Assembly: GCA_015680685.1 (NCBI GenBank)
Contig: MNCI01017954.1
Span: forward strand, 62,958 to 126,957
Direction: 5' to 3'
DNA length: 64,000 nt
Source of the DNA: Gnetum montanum
Lineage: Eukaryota; Streptophyta; Gnetopsida; Gnetales; Gnetaceae
A model generated the notes under the pieces. The model was not told the DNA's origin and did not search any database. It saw only the letters and a program-made list of their open reading frames with translations. Below are positions 28,848 through 39,937 of this stretch, piece after piece. Position numbers and translations under genes: made by a program. Positions within the stretch are counted from its first letter, which is position 1. Each line of letters begins with the position of its first letter.

Positions 28848-29800
28848 ATGTATAGTAGACATGGTCATGATGCTGGTGGGGCCCATAGATTAGAAGGGCC
28901 TAATGATGGGTTAAAGCAACCTCCTCAAACATCTAACAATGGTCCTACAAATATGCAACCAAATCTTATACAATAGCTATTACAGATCCTACAATAGCAT
29001 GTTGCAACTAGTGATGCTCCCATTTCCATGGTCAAGGAAGTGGGAAGTGGTAGTGGTTGTGGAGGCTTAGGAGATTCAAACAGGAAACCTATCAATAGAA
29101 AACTGGTAGAGCAATTTAAAATTTGGGATCTCTTAACTTTGATGGCACTAAAGATCCTGGTGTAGCTACAGAATGGTTGGAGGAATTATAAAAGGCTTTT
29201 GATTTGATGGGTTGCTCATTGGTTTAGCATACTCGCTTGGCAATATATCAGTTGGTTCTACTGAGTGTTGGTGGATGATTGAAAAGTAGGCCAAGTAATG
29301 GACTGGCCAAGAGGTGACATTAGATGATTCTCATTATGTGTCTACCTAATATGCTTAGGCCAAGGAGGATGAGTTCTACCATTTGTATTAGGGTAGTTGA
29401 TCTATGGTGGAGCATGATGCTCATTTTTATGAGCTTAGTAGTTATGTACCACAGATGCAAATAGATGCTTAGGCATAGGCAAACATATTTGTTAGAGGTT
29501 TAAGGCCATCTTTTAAGGACCACGTCTTACCCCTCAAATTGACATTCTATGATGAGGCTAGAGTAATTCCCATGGATTTAGAGAGGAGTCAATAGGAAGA
29601 TGCAGCTTGTAGAGAGAGGCAATAGGGGCACAAGAGAGGATCACCATCCAAAGAGAGGCCTAGCCTCTCTTAGCAATCTCGTGGGCATGGAGGAGAGTGC
29701 CCAACACTAGCTTGTGGTCCTACTATTTGAGTTGGTTGTGAAGCCATTGTTTGTTATTGTTGGCACATTTGGCCATTTCATGGAACAACAAAAGTAAATA
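28848..29800 (+). pseudogene. Chr-1 Gag, first part (degenerate)
   Basis: The start ATG at 28,848 gives MYSRHGHDAGGAHRLEGPND, a Q/N-rich head. After a frameshift near 29,130 a capsid-like block reads FDGTKDPGVATEWLEEL. Many in-frame TAG codons interrupt it. The CCHC zinc knuckle that should end Gag is found only after the inserted block, at 32,806, so Gag is split by about 3 kb of foreign sequence. Confidence 0.6.
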
Positions 29801-29895
29801 TTGGAAAAAGGCAATGGTAGAGAACATGAATAAAATATATTAATTCTACTATACTTCCATATTTTGTGTATATAAGATAAAACAAATATTCAAAC
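29801..29895. other. Left boundary zone of the block inserted into Chr-1 Gag
   Basis: Gag-like sequence fades out about here. The exact insertion point and target duplication could not be fixed by eye. Confidence 0.4.
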
Positions 29896-30189
29896 AGTAT
29901 GGAAGATCGCCTCCAGCATGGATTTCTGGATATTGCCCTTGAATTTTTGTCAAAATTAGAGCTCCTAAAAGTTCACGGTTGCTCAGCAATCACAGTGTTG
30001 TTTGAGGAGATGGGCAACCTCAAATCACTAAAATTGTTGTAGTTGTCCGAATGCCCAGGGATGAAGAACTTTCCAGAGGACATGGCAAGGAAAGCACAAA
30101 AATCTGCCCTCTGTTCTGCTGAATTTTCACATGGATGTTGTGACCGCAAAGGAAGAAAAGTGGATTCATCCATCTTTCCAGGCAAATAG
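29896..30189 (+). pseudogene. Leucine-rich-repeat fragment of an NBS-LRR type resistance gene
   Basis: The plus strand reads KFLSKLELLKVHGCSAITV, then FEEMGNLKSLKLL, stop, LSECPGMKNFPEDM, two to three degenerate LRR units of the kind closing plant NBS-LRR immune receptors (L..L.V.GCSAIT.L...MGNLKSL). It then runs through a Cys-rich tail to a stop at 30,187-30,189. No NBS domain is present. The fragment sits inside Chr-1 Gag and abuts the aminoacylase fragment with a single base between them. Confidence 0.55.
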
Positions 30190-30190
30190 A

Positions 30191-30860
30191 GACAAGCAAG
30201 GCAATATCTTCGCGTGGGGCTCTTAGGACATGAAGTGTGTCTCCACTCAGTACCTGGAAGCTATTAGGAATCTCAAGAGCAAGGGTTTTGTTCCAACTAG
30301 AACTCTGCATCTTTCGTTTGTTCCGGACGAAGGCGATCAGAGGCCATGACGGAGCTGAAAAGTTTGTGGAGTCTGAGGTTTTCAAGAAGCTTAATGTTGG
30401 AATCGTGCTTGACGAAGGCCTGGCTTCGCCTAATGAGGGTTATAGGGTCTTTTATGGAGAAAGGTCACTGTGGTGGCTGACAATCAAGGTAGTTGGTGCT
30501 CCTGGGCATGGATCAAAACTATATGATAACAATGCAATGGAAAACCTGGAAAACCTAATGAAGAGTCTAGAATGCATAAACAAATACCGTGCATCCCAAT
30601 TTGATCTTGTTAGAGTAGGATTGGCAGCTGAGGGTGATGTAGTATCTGTGAATATGGTTTTTCTTAAAGGAGGAAACCCTACTCCTATGGGCTTTGTTAC
30701 GAATCTTCAGCCTTCTGAGGCAGAGATAGGCTTTGACATTCGTGTGTCACCTATGGCTTGTTCAAGATCATTGGAAAGAAGGATTTCAGAAATGGGGCAT
30801 CAAGCTGGACTAGAATTTTTGGTTTTTACATTTCTGCCACATTCTAGAATCCACATTAGC
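30191..30860 (+). pseudogene. Aminoacylase-1 (peptidase M20 family) gene fragment
   Basis: Aminoacylase-1 hydrolyses N-acyl amino acids in the cytosol. The plus-strand product begins mid-protein with DKQGNIFAWGS, stop, DMKCV, then [14 protein letters not shown] and LSFVPDE. A one-base insertion follows at the [14 protein letters not shown] motif, and the frame resumes at [16 protein letters not shown]. It continues through GIVLDEGLASPNEGYRVFYG, VGAPGHGSKLYDN and NLQPSEAEIGFDIRV, ending near residue EFLVFTF. The N-terminal zinc-binding part and the C-terminus are absent. No intron is visible over 640 bases, suggesting a retrocopied or lumped fragment. Confidence 0.75.
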
Positions 30861-31403
30861 ATCGTTGATGGAAGAGGCAAAAAAATGCAATGAAGCAGAT
30901 GGAAGAAAATAATGGCCACCGACGGATTTAACCCAGGAATCAGACACCCAGGCTTAGGCGCAGGCAGACTGGTTTCATTATCATTAGTAGCGGATGCTTA
31001 TGTTCGGTGGTAAACTTAGAGCAATCCACGGGTTCCAGCCTAATGTTTATGTGTATATTTGCATTGGTATGCTACAAAATAGGGTTCATCAAGTGCAGGG
31101 GCACTTCCTCATCAGCCATCCCATTCATCCCTACCACACATTTCATATGATCTTGCACTCAGTTTGGCTCTGCAAACTCAATGTTCAGATTCCTGAGCTT
31201 TTTTTTTCTTGCTTCTTTTTTTGATTTTTGGACATGGACGTGGTTGCTGCTGATGGTAGCGATTGACATATCTAGCTGGGTTTTTTGCTGTTCCACGTTT
31301 TTCGGATTGATTGAAGTCCAAGGCAAAAGGTGCAAAACGTATGGGCAAACAAAATTCGGATGCTTTGAATTTTTTTAAAAAATGTACATTGTTAAGATAT
31401 TTG
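30861..31403. other. Unassigned part of the inserted block
   Basis: No family is recognised. One plus-strand frame (about 31,090-31,195) reads GALPHQPSHSSLPH and LALSLALQTQC, looking like a third gene fragment of unknown origin, followed by a T-rich run. Confidence 0.35.
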
Positions 31404-32520
31404 TGTAACGTCCTATTATAAAGGGGACATTTGGCTATTATCCCTTTTATTCATATGGAAGTTGTAACTTCCTATGATAGTTACAGTTATGATATTTGTA
31501 ACTAATTTTAATTTTGATTACCATGAAGACACTTGGCAATTAAAAGGGCCACTTGTCAACTATAGCCTTTTTGTCTCCACAATGGCCACTTGTCAACTAA
31601 ATGGACCACTTGTCAACTACAACTTTTTTATCTCCATGGTGACCACTTGGCAACTGAATGAAGACACTTGGCAACTGAATGAGGATACTTGTCAACTGCA
31701 GCTTTTTTGTCTCCATGGTGGTTATAACCACCCAAGATATTTTGTAACTTACCTACCTACCTTTGAACCCTATAAAAAGGCTTCAGGGGTCAAGGGGGAA
31801 TACAACACTTTTGGGAGCTCTCACTTGGAGACACACTTTTGGAAGACATTGTGAAAGATTGCTTGTAAGATGACTTGCTAAAGAAAAGATTTCAGCCTCT
31901 TTGTCATGGTCCTGTGAGTTATGTTTTATTTTTTTTTTGTTTAAATTGTTTAGCTAGTGGTTTAGATAGTATCATCCTTGGCAAGTTTTGGGATTTTTAG
32001 ATTGCTCTTATTGTTCTTGTTGCCCGATAGAAAATTTCTGTTAAAATTTTACCATAGAAGCGCTTGTGTTTAAAAGCCTTAAGAGCATTTTAGTAGTAAA
32101 TTTTGCTATTATGAAATGTATAGGAACTGCTATTGAGATCGTTGTAAGAGAGCCTTTGCTTGTAGTCATGTCGTTGAACGATTCAATAGTTAAGAGGGTT
32201 CAGAAAATCTTTGGTATTTTGATGGGACTAGAATAGCTTTATTTTATCTTTAAAGTGAATCTCCGTGGTATTTCAATNNNNNNNNNNNNNNNNNNGGGAT
32301 AGCTTTATTGCGAAGTGTTTACTCGTGTCATTTTACCTTGTTTAAATATTTGAGGTCCACGCAAATCTGCTTTCTTTTCTATCTATTTCCATTGAATCTT
32401 GCTCTATTTTTAGTTTTCTTGTGGAATTATCTCTTTCTCTGGGGAAAATTAGAAGTAGATTCGCAGAGTTGTGCTCAAATTTTTTTGCAAAATTTTATTT
32501 GTTAGAAGTAGGTATTATAA
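31404..32520 (+). repeat. LTR-like block with a minisatellite and TATA box
   Basis: It starts TGTAACGTCC. An imperfect minisatellite of CACTTG(T/G)CAACT units occupies about 31,520-31,715. A TATA box (CTATAAAAAGG) follows near 31,770 and a GT-rich leader near 31,910. The architecture resembles U3-R of a Copia-type LTR. The right end is unclear and no coding region follows, so it could be a solo LTR. Confidence 0.4.
32278..32295. other. Assembly gap of 18 N
   Basis: Unknown bases within the LTR-like block. Confidence 0.95.
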
Positions 32521-32805
32521 GGACCGCGTAGACTAGGCAATTCAAAAAAATAAGAACTCTCAACAACTCATAGTACTTGGCAAAGTTGGCTAAATCTCTT
32601 TAAGATAAGTCATTTGTAGTTTACACACAACGCAATCATTTCATTTTACACAACCGCATGCCGCAACATCACACACACATACTCACATTAACTACTGAGT
32701 TTATTTGGAGGTATATGGGCCTTGGTGTTGCCAGAGACCAGCAAGCACCTAAATCCTGTTTGAGGACACTTGTTGGCGGTCGTGTCCCAAACGGTCGCCA
32801 ACAGT

Positions 32806-32900
32806 TATAAATGTGGGAAGCTTGGCCATCTGCAAAGGGATTGCGCAAATTGTTTTGCATGCGAGCAACCAAGACATCAAGCTCAGAATTTCCTAAAGTA
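32806..32900 (+). pseudogene. Chr-1 Gag zinc knuckle, second part after the insertion
   Basis: YKCGKLGHLQRDCANCFACE is a CCHC nucleic-acid binding knuckle followed by a partial second one (CFACEQPRHQAQNF). The first Cys of the first knuckle is Ser (NSYKCG). This resumes the Gag interrupted at about 29,800. Confidence 0.65.
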
Positions 32901-33059
32901 GGTAGGTGGTAGTGGAGGAGGCAAAGGTCGAGGACATCAACCTCTAGTTTAGGGTGGATGTGGAACGCTGGTCACTCAACTAGGAGGAGGAGACCAAAGG
33001 ACTCAAGGACAAGTGTATGCCTTAATAGACCAGCCATTGGATGTGCAGCCAGACATAGT

Positions 33060-33400
33060 GATGGAGACAAGGTATAATTTTGGACTTTGATGTATTGATT
33101 TTATTCGATCCAGATGCTAACCATTATTTTGTAGATCCTCTAGTTGCACATCATGCATCTCTTATACATCATTATTTTTCTCTTATGCTAATAGTATCTA
33201 CTATTGGGGGTTGTGAGACTCAAGTTGATTAGGTGTTTATAGGTGTGCCAATAAAATTAAAAGGTGTGCAGTGGGTTAGTAATTTGCATGTTATGGATCT
33301 TGGGGTATATGATCTGATTTTGGGGATGGATTGGCTATCATAGTTCAATGCTAGTTTAGACTGTTGGCAAAAGCTCCTGAGACTACAATCAGTTGATGGT
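33060..33400 (+). pseudogene. Chr-1 aspartic protease (degenerate)
   Basis: The plus strand reads VLILFDPDANHYFVDPLVAH, where the active-site motif is changed from the expected D.GA.HSF to DPDANHYF. It continues VPIKLKGVQWVSNLHVMDLG then YDLILGMDWLS, the chromovirus protease tail. One stop replaces the expected Gln after WLS. Catalytic loss is certain. Confidence 0.7.
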
Positions 33401-33609
33401 TCCCCGATTGAGGTACAAACTTGTCTAAGGACTGTGTGCCTAGATTTGATCTCCTCTTGGATGTACCATTGGATGCTTCAAAAAGGACATGAATGCTTTG
33501 TAGCTACAATATATAAAATAGCTATGGTGGAGATAGATCAAATTCTTATGGTTTAAGAATTTTCTAATGTGTTCTAATTAGAATCACTATGTTTGCCATC
33601 AAGGTAAGA

Positions 33610-34900
33610 AATTGAGTTCGAAATTGAACTTAAACCTAGCACCAAGTCTATTTCAAAGGCTTCACACAAGATGTCTCCCATAGAGCTAGAAAAGTGAAAG
33701 ATTCAGCTATAGGAATTGCTAGAAAAAGGCCTCATTTGACCTAGTGTATCACCATGGGGTGCACCAGTGCTCTTTGTTAAAAAAAAAGGATGGGGGTTTG
33801 TGGCTATGCATAAAATACAGGTAGTTAAACTAGGTGATTGTAAAGAATAAATATCCTTCGCTACGCATTGATGAATTTTTTGATCAACTTTAGGAGGCTC
33901 GTGTATTCTCTGAAATTGATCTCAAAATTGGATATCATCAAGTGTGAGTTCATGAACAAGATGTGTCAATGATAGCATTCGAAAAACAATATGGTCATCA
34001 TGGCTTTTTGGTGCTTCCATTTGGGTTGATAAATGCACTAGCAGTTTTCATGCACCTTATGAATAGTGCGATGTAGTCGTTCTTAGATCAATTTGTGATT
34101 GTGTTCATAAATGATATCTTAGTATATTCTCCTGATGAGTAGTTGCATGTAGAGCACTTGTAGATGGTCTTATAGACTTTGAGGGAGCACCAACTATATG
34201 CACAGTCATCCAAGTGTTCATTTTGGCAATCAAAGATTTAGTTTTTGGGACATGTGGGTCAAGAGTTGGTATCTTTATGAATCTTGCAAAGATTGTAGTC
34301 ATGCATGATTGGCCTATGCCACAATCAATAGTGGAGGTGCTAAGCTTTTTGGGATTAGCAAGATATTATCGCAAGTTTGTGGAACATTTTTCTCACATAG
34401 CCTCTTCTTTGACTCAATTGTTGAGGAAGAAGGCTAATTTTACTTGGAGCTTAGCTTGTTAGGCTACATTTGAAGAGTTGAAGCATAGATTGGTGACTGC
34501 TATAGTGCTAATATCTCCTACACTAGGACATCCATATGATGTTAGTACTGATACCTTAGGGGATGGATTTGGACATGTCTTAATAGGATGAAAAGGTTGT
34601 GGCTTGTGCATCTTGTTAATTAAGGCCACATGAAATTAGATATCTTGTGCATGATCCAAAATTGGGTGCTGTGATATTTGCATTGAAGATTTGGCAACAT
34701 TATCTATATGGAAAGCAAGTTACTATTTGGACTAACCATAAGAGTCTTCAATATCTTATGAGTTAGCCACAGTTAAAACATGAGAATGTAGATGGGTGGA
34801 GCTACTTGTTGACTTTGACTTCACTATTAAATACAGGCCTGACAAGACTAATAAAGTAGCTGATGCATTGAGTAGGATGACAAGTAAGGTTAATAGCTTG
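33610..34900 (+). pseudogene. Chr-1 reverse transcriptase and RNase H (degenerate)
   Basis: Broken reading frames give GLI, stop, PSVSPWGAPVLFVKKKG, then EIDLKIGYHQ-like and FGLINA-like blocks across frameshifts. The catalytic YIDD is replaced by FINDILVYS near 34,105. The conserved FLGLARYYRKFVEHFSHIAS block (34,214-34,462) begins the connection region, and LGHPYDVSTDTLGDG marks RNase H. It would copy element RNA into DNA. Loss of one active-site Asp and many TAG stops show it is dead. Confidence 0.8.
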
Positions 34901-34919
34901 ACAATCCAATCAGATTTGC

Positions 34920-36107
34920 TCAAGATAATATGAGAGCAATAACAACAAGATCCATGGTGTCAAGAATTTAGGCAACAAATCACCTCTGATGGTCCACTCT
35001 CTATGGATAATCATGGAACATTTATGGAGGGATGGTTGAATATGTGTTCCAAAAGCTCTAGGATTGTAATTAATGGATGAGTCCCACATGAGTAGATACT
35101 AAATGCATCTAGGTAGTTAGAAGATGTACCAGAGTTTATGATGAATGTATTGGTGGCCTAATTTACCAACAAGTGAAGATAGAGCATCAGAGGCCTAGGG
35201 GATATTTGCATTCCCATGATATTCCTCAGTGGAAATGGGATGCCATTGGTATGGATTTCATTGTTGGTCTTCGATGAACTCATAGTGCCCATGATGCTGT
35301 ATTAGTAGTTGTTGACTTGTTGACAAAGTTTCCCCATTTCCTTGCCACATAAGCCTTGGTGAGTATAGTAGAAATTGCACATTTCGTTCTTATAGAGATC
35401 GTACGGTTGCATGGTGTGCCACAACAGATCTTTAGTGATAGAGATGCTCAATTCATGTTACATTTTTGGTAGGAATTTCAGAAGGAGATGGGTACAAAGC
35501 TAAATATGAGTTCAACATATCGTCCACAAATTGATGGTTAAGTTGAGTGGATGAATTAGATTCTTGAGGACATGTTGAGAGTCTATGCTTTGCTACATAG
35601 AGAAGGTTGGGATCAGATGCTAACATTAGCTAAATTTGCATATAATAATAGCTATTAGGAGAGTTTGCAGGTAGCACCATATGAGATTTTATATGGTAGG
35701 CCATGTAGAACACCTTTATGTTGGGATACCATAGAAGATCGTGAATAGGTGAATATAGATTTGGTGAGATAGACTACAGAGTAGGTTTGTGAGATTCGAG
35801 ATAGATTAAGAACTACATAGGATAAGCAGGTGGCATATGTTAATTAGCATCAAAGGCCACTAGATTTTGTGGATGGAGACAATGTATTTCTTCATGTTTC
35901 TCCCTTGAAAAACCTTACCCGATTTGGCCAAAAAGGAAATTTGGCTTCTAAATACATTAGTCCTTTTTAGGTGTTATAGAGGATTGGGAGAGTGGCCTAT
36001 TGGATAGCAATACCTCCTCATTTAGTGCATGTACATGATGTGTTTCATGTATCTATGCTACGATGTTATGTGCTTGATGAACACCATGTGATTGATCATT
36101 CAAGAAT
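34920..36107 (+). pseudogene. Chr-1 integrase core (degenerate), truncated by an LTR insertion
   Basis: The plus strand shows [20 protein letters not shown] then GMDFIVGLR, the first catalytic Asp region, FSDRDAQFMLHFW for the second, and the YRPQIDG, stop, VEWMN region where the catalytic Glu is expected. HVHDVFHVSMLRCYVLDEHH closes the core at about 36,090. Stops are almost all TAG at expected Gln codons (FWQEFQ, NSYQESLQ, NQILEDML). At 36,108 an Ota-type LTR interrupts; the frame resumes at 36,976. Confidence 0.8.
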
Positions 36108-36975
36108 TGATGGAGCGGTTACTCTAATGATTAGAGCAATTATTATTGGAGTGATTATTCTAATTTTTAGAGTGGTTATTATTGGAGCAGTTACTCTAAT
36201 AATTAGAGTGGTTATTATTGGAGTAGTTATTCTAATTATTAGAGTGGTTACTCTAATTATTAGAGTAGTTTCTCCCAAGTTTATAAATACACTGCCCATG
36301 TGCACAATGGAAGGAAGTCTTTTAACAATCAAGTAGAAAAACTATTGTAGTCTGTTTGAAAGTTAGAGTATTTTCCAAGTGCTTGTAGTAGGAGGTCTAA
36401 GTGTGGATGGATCTTTATTCGAGCATTGTGTACCTAAGCACACCTTGTATACGGCAATAAAGATAAGCTCTTTGATTTATCCTTGCAGCACTTGAGATTT
36501 TTTTTCTTACGCATTTATTTTATTTTATGCATTTTACATTTATGTTATTAACACACATAGTACAATCACTTCAAGAATGCATGTAACACTTGGTAACCTA
36601 GTAACGATTAGCATTTGGTAATCCCAATAGTGTTGCATTGGTTCAAGATGTGTACGGCAAGTGAGAACGGATGCTGGTGTTAGGATTAGTTAGAACTTAG
36701 TTGATGAGTAGTTAAGTTAAATTAGTCACTTAGTTACCTCTCTCCTTCCCTACTAGCATAGGACATAAAAACATAAAGGCTATAAAAATCATATGCCTCA
36801 AGCTTACTTAACCATACAATCATGACATACAGGTAAGCTTGGGAAGATAACGATCAACCAACCCGTCCTTGTTCCACAAGGATGCATAAGCACTTAGTGC
36901 TTGGAATTCAACCGGATCGTGCGTGAAACGCTCGTATTCGCATGGTTGAGCATAGGGGTACCTCATCGCTCATCG
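36108..36975 (+). repeat. Ota-type LTR inserted in Chr-1 integrase
   Basis: It starts TGATGGAGCGG and ends GGGGTACCTCATCGCTCATC(G). U3 holds a palindromic minisatellite of ATTAGAGTGGTTATT-type units (36,115-36,270), then a TATA box (TTATAAATAC near 36,281), TCTTTATTCGAG, AATAAAGAT and the U5 blocks shared with other Ota LTRs. No internal region follows. The Chr-1 integrase continues immediately after it, so this is a solo LTR. Target duplication is not convincing (AGAAT against GGGAT). Confidence 0.7.
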
Positions 36976-37156
36976 GGGATATAACTACAACTTGATGTTA
37001 GTTATGTTGAGTAACCAGTCAAGATTGTTGATCGTATGTTGTGACAGCTATGTAGTAAAGTTGTGCCCATGGCCAAACTTTTATAGAGTAGATATGGAAC
37101 TTTAGAGGCTATCTGGGAGGTGGAGCCTAAGATGCACGTAACTCATCCTGAGATCT
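36976..37156 (+). pseudogene. Chr-1 integrase C-terminus (chromodomain region)
   Basis: The sequence resumes DIQLQLDVSYVE, stop, PVKIVDRM (one base into the frame), then SKVVPMAKLL and LEAIWEVEPKMHVTHPEIFR, ending at a stop. This is the C-terminal region that follows the integrase core in chromoviruses (the WE.E..M...P..F motif). It confirms that 36,108-36,975 is a clean insertion into the integrase gene. Confidence 0.75.
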
Positions 37157-37171
37157 TCCGAAAGGAAGATT

Positions 37172-37187
37172 CTTAAGGAAGGAAGTG
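37172..37187 (+). promoter_or_regulatory. Chr-1 polypurine tract
   Basis: TTAAGGAAGGAAGTG directly precedes the 3' LTR start TGTTACATCCC. It would prime plus-strand DNA. Confidence 0.75.
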
Positions 37188-39118
37188 TGTTACATCCCTT
37201 TTAGACATATTAAGTATGGCCATACAATTATGATTTATGCATTACGTGTGTTGTCTCAGCAGGTTATCAGGGACAACTTAGCTTGGTGTAATTTCACTTT
37301 ATCTGTTATGATTATGATGTCTTTAGATGCTTAACTAACATGATTATGTAAACTAGCCTTGTGTGATGTGTTAGATAGGTGATGTTGCTAGTAGGGATGT
37401 TGGATTAAGGGTACAAGGGTACCTATGTAGTTTGCAATTATGCTTTATATGAAATTTCAGTATTTATGCATTTGAACTTTAGTGTTATGTTGTATGATGC
37501 TTGGATGTGATTATGGCATGTGAAGGTGTAAAGTATTTGATAAGGATGATTGTTATGCATGTTGGAACTACAGGGTATTAGTTTAGAGGAAGAAAAAAAA
37601 ACTTTAAAAAAATTAGTTTAAAAACAAATATAAAAGTATAAAGTAAAATGTGATTATACACGTGATATCAAGTGTGTGAGAAAAACAAAAGGAAAGTGGC
37701 TTGTATATATTTTTTAAAACAAAAGCATAGGTTTAAAAGTATAGTTTATATTATTTTCCTTTGACCCACCACCTCTACCACCACATATCATACAAATTAG
37801 GTTCTGTTTTATTTCTTTTTTTTTTTTGGAAAACAAAAATAGGAAGTTGAAGGTTGTTCTCTGTCAATTTTCTTTCCTTCTTTCTTTCATTTTCATCCTT
37901 TCTTTTCTAGAATTTTGAGCTTTGTGGATGGTTTTTGCTTACGCTAAACCTAGATTTGGACTTGCTATGGTTATATCTATGTGGGTGCTAAACTTATTTG
38001 GAGCAAAATGGAGTGCTACCAGATTTTCAAGGATTTTCTACTTGTTTTGGACTTTCTATCACAATAATTTTAATTGGTGCTTTGTCTTTATCTTTTTCTT
38101 GAATTTTTATGCCAAATTAGTATATATGATCATGCAATGTGGGCATGTGGAGTAAATAGTTAAAAGATTGAGCTTGGACATGTTATTTTGCATATTTTTC
38201 AAAATTATATGATTTTGGATATGAATTTTTTATTAATATATATGCAATGTATGGTGTCATGTGGACTTGTGGAATATGATATGTGATGTTGATGAGACTG
38301 GTATGGTTAGAGTATTATAGTTTAGGAGCCTATTATGGCACAAGAGTTTCTAGGAGTTTCAATCCATACTAGTGGTAATTAAATATTATTAATTATTAAT
38401 TTATTAATCAAACTTGAAATGAGCATAACTTTTCTTTTAGGAGTCTGGTTTAGGCGAAATTAGTGTCATTTGGATCATCTTGGGAAGTACTTTATAATCA
38501 TGAAATTAGTTTTATTTTTGGGAATAAATCATTTTGGAGGTTATTATAGTGGTCATTTTGTGGTATTACATGTAGTTCAAGAAATATGGTTGTGGTGCCA
38601 AATTTTGTTTTGTTGAACTATGGTATTATTTTCATGGAATGAGTGTGACTATGAGGTGTGGATATATGGTCATGTTATGTTGGTTTTGGATATGTTATGC
38701 TTGTAGCATGTGTTGGCTAACGCTAGCTGGGCTTTGTACATGTCTTCGCGACAACGCTTGTGACGATCGTTGATAGGTGGTCATGTTATGTTGGTTTTGG
38801 ATGTGTTGTGCTTATGACATGTGTTGGCTTAAGCTAGTTGGGCTTTGTACATGTCTTCGCGATGACGCTTGTGATGGTCATTAGTGGGTGGTGCTAGCAT
38901 GAGGGTGTGGATTAGTTGGTGATTAGAAACTCTGAAGGTAGTATGGATTGAACCCCACTGTGATGCATCAGTGAGGCTCCTATCTCAAGCCTCATTATGA
39001 GAGTGGGAGACCATAGGTGTGTTCATCCCTACAGTTGGTATGTTGCATAGGTGTATTCATCCCTGTAGCCAGTCCTCTAGAAGGCTAATGGTTATGGGTC
39101 ATAGGTTGATGGATCCTA
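37188..39118 (+). repeat. Chr-1 3' LTR, first part
   Basis: Collinear with 25,989-27,903 of the 5' LTR. It is interrupted at 39,118 by solo LTR Sol-C. It contains the same duplication of about 111 bp (38,670-38,890). Confidence 0.85.
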
Positions 39119-39154
39119 TGAAACACTAGAAAAATTCGAGCTACTACTTCTCCA

Positions 39155-39932
39155 TCACAAATTTTCCTAAGTGTCAAAACGATGACACTTTTCGCAAATT
39201 TTTGTAAGTGTTGGGACTACGCTCTCCACTACAGAGTGTAGTCAACTCAAAACTAGTTTTTTTTTGCAAATTTGGCTAAGTGTTAAAACAATGATAATTT
39301 TCACAAATTTTTCTAAGTGTTGGGACTACACACTCCACTACAGAGTGTAGTCAACTCAAAATTAGTTTTTCTGCAAATTTAGCTAAGTGTCAAAATGATG
39401 ACAATTTTTGCAAATTTTTCTAAGTGTTAGGACTATGCTCTCCACTACACCAGAGAGTAGTCAACATAGTAGAGAGTGTAGTTAGCTCAAACTGCTAGTT
39501 TTGCAAATTTTTCTAAGTGTCAGAATTATGACACTTGCTGTAGAGTTTTTCTAAGTGCTGAGACTACACTCTAGAGCATAGTCAGCATTGAACACTAGTT
39601 TTGCAAAAATTTTATAACTATTGAGACTACACTTCGAAGCATAATTAAGCATAGACAACTTGAAAGCTTAGTTTTTGCATAAATTTTCTAAGTGCCACGA
39701 TTATGCTCTAGAGTGTAGTCAACATGGAAGTGTAGTTTTGCAAAAATTTTCTACTTGTTGAGACAATGCTCAAGAACATAGTTGAGCATAGTCAATTGGA
39801 AGCTAAGATTTTGCCTGATTTTTCTAAGTGTCGAGACTATGCTTACCCTTAGTGGGGAGCATAATTAACCTTCCCTAGAGCATGGTTAGCACTTAGCCAC
39901 ATTTTGCCAAAATTTTGCCTAAGTCTGGGACT
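39155..39932 (+). repeat. Degenerate tandem array in Sol-C
   Basis: Roughly seven or eight diverged copies of a unit of 90-110 bases are built on AAATTTTTCTAAGTGT, GGGACTACACTCT and the inverted pair CACTCT...AGAGTGTAGTC. Scattered GAGTGTAGTC-like units continue at 40,842-41,215 beyond the nested LTR. Confidence 0.75.
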
Positions 39933-39937
39933 ACACT

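Noticed and set aside
30020-30385. Minus-strand ORF of 121 codons
   Set aside because: It is the shadow of the LRR and aminoacylase fragments on the plus strand.
32760-32815. Helitron 3' end (hairpin GTTGGCG...CGCCAAC)
   Set aside because: No CTRR terminus follows the hairpin and no matching 5' TC end was found on the left side.
35992-36336. Hydrophobic repeat protein (VVTLIIRVV-type) on the plus strand
   Set aside because: It is the translation of the palindromic U3 minisatellite running on from the integrase frame, not a gene.
39155-39932. CRISPR-like array
   Set aside because: Units are diverged along their whole length with no constant repeat and variable spacer pattern, and the context is a plant LTR.
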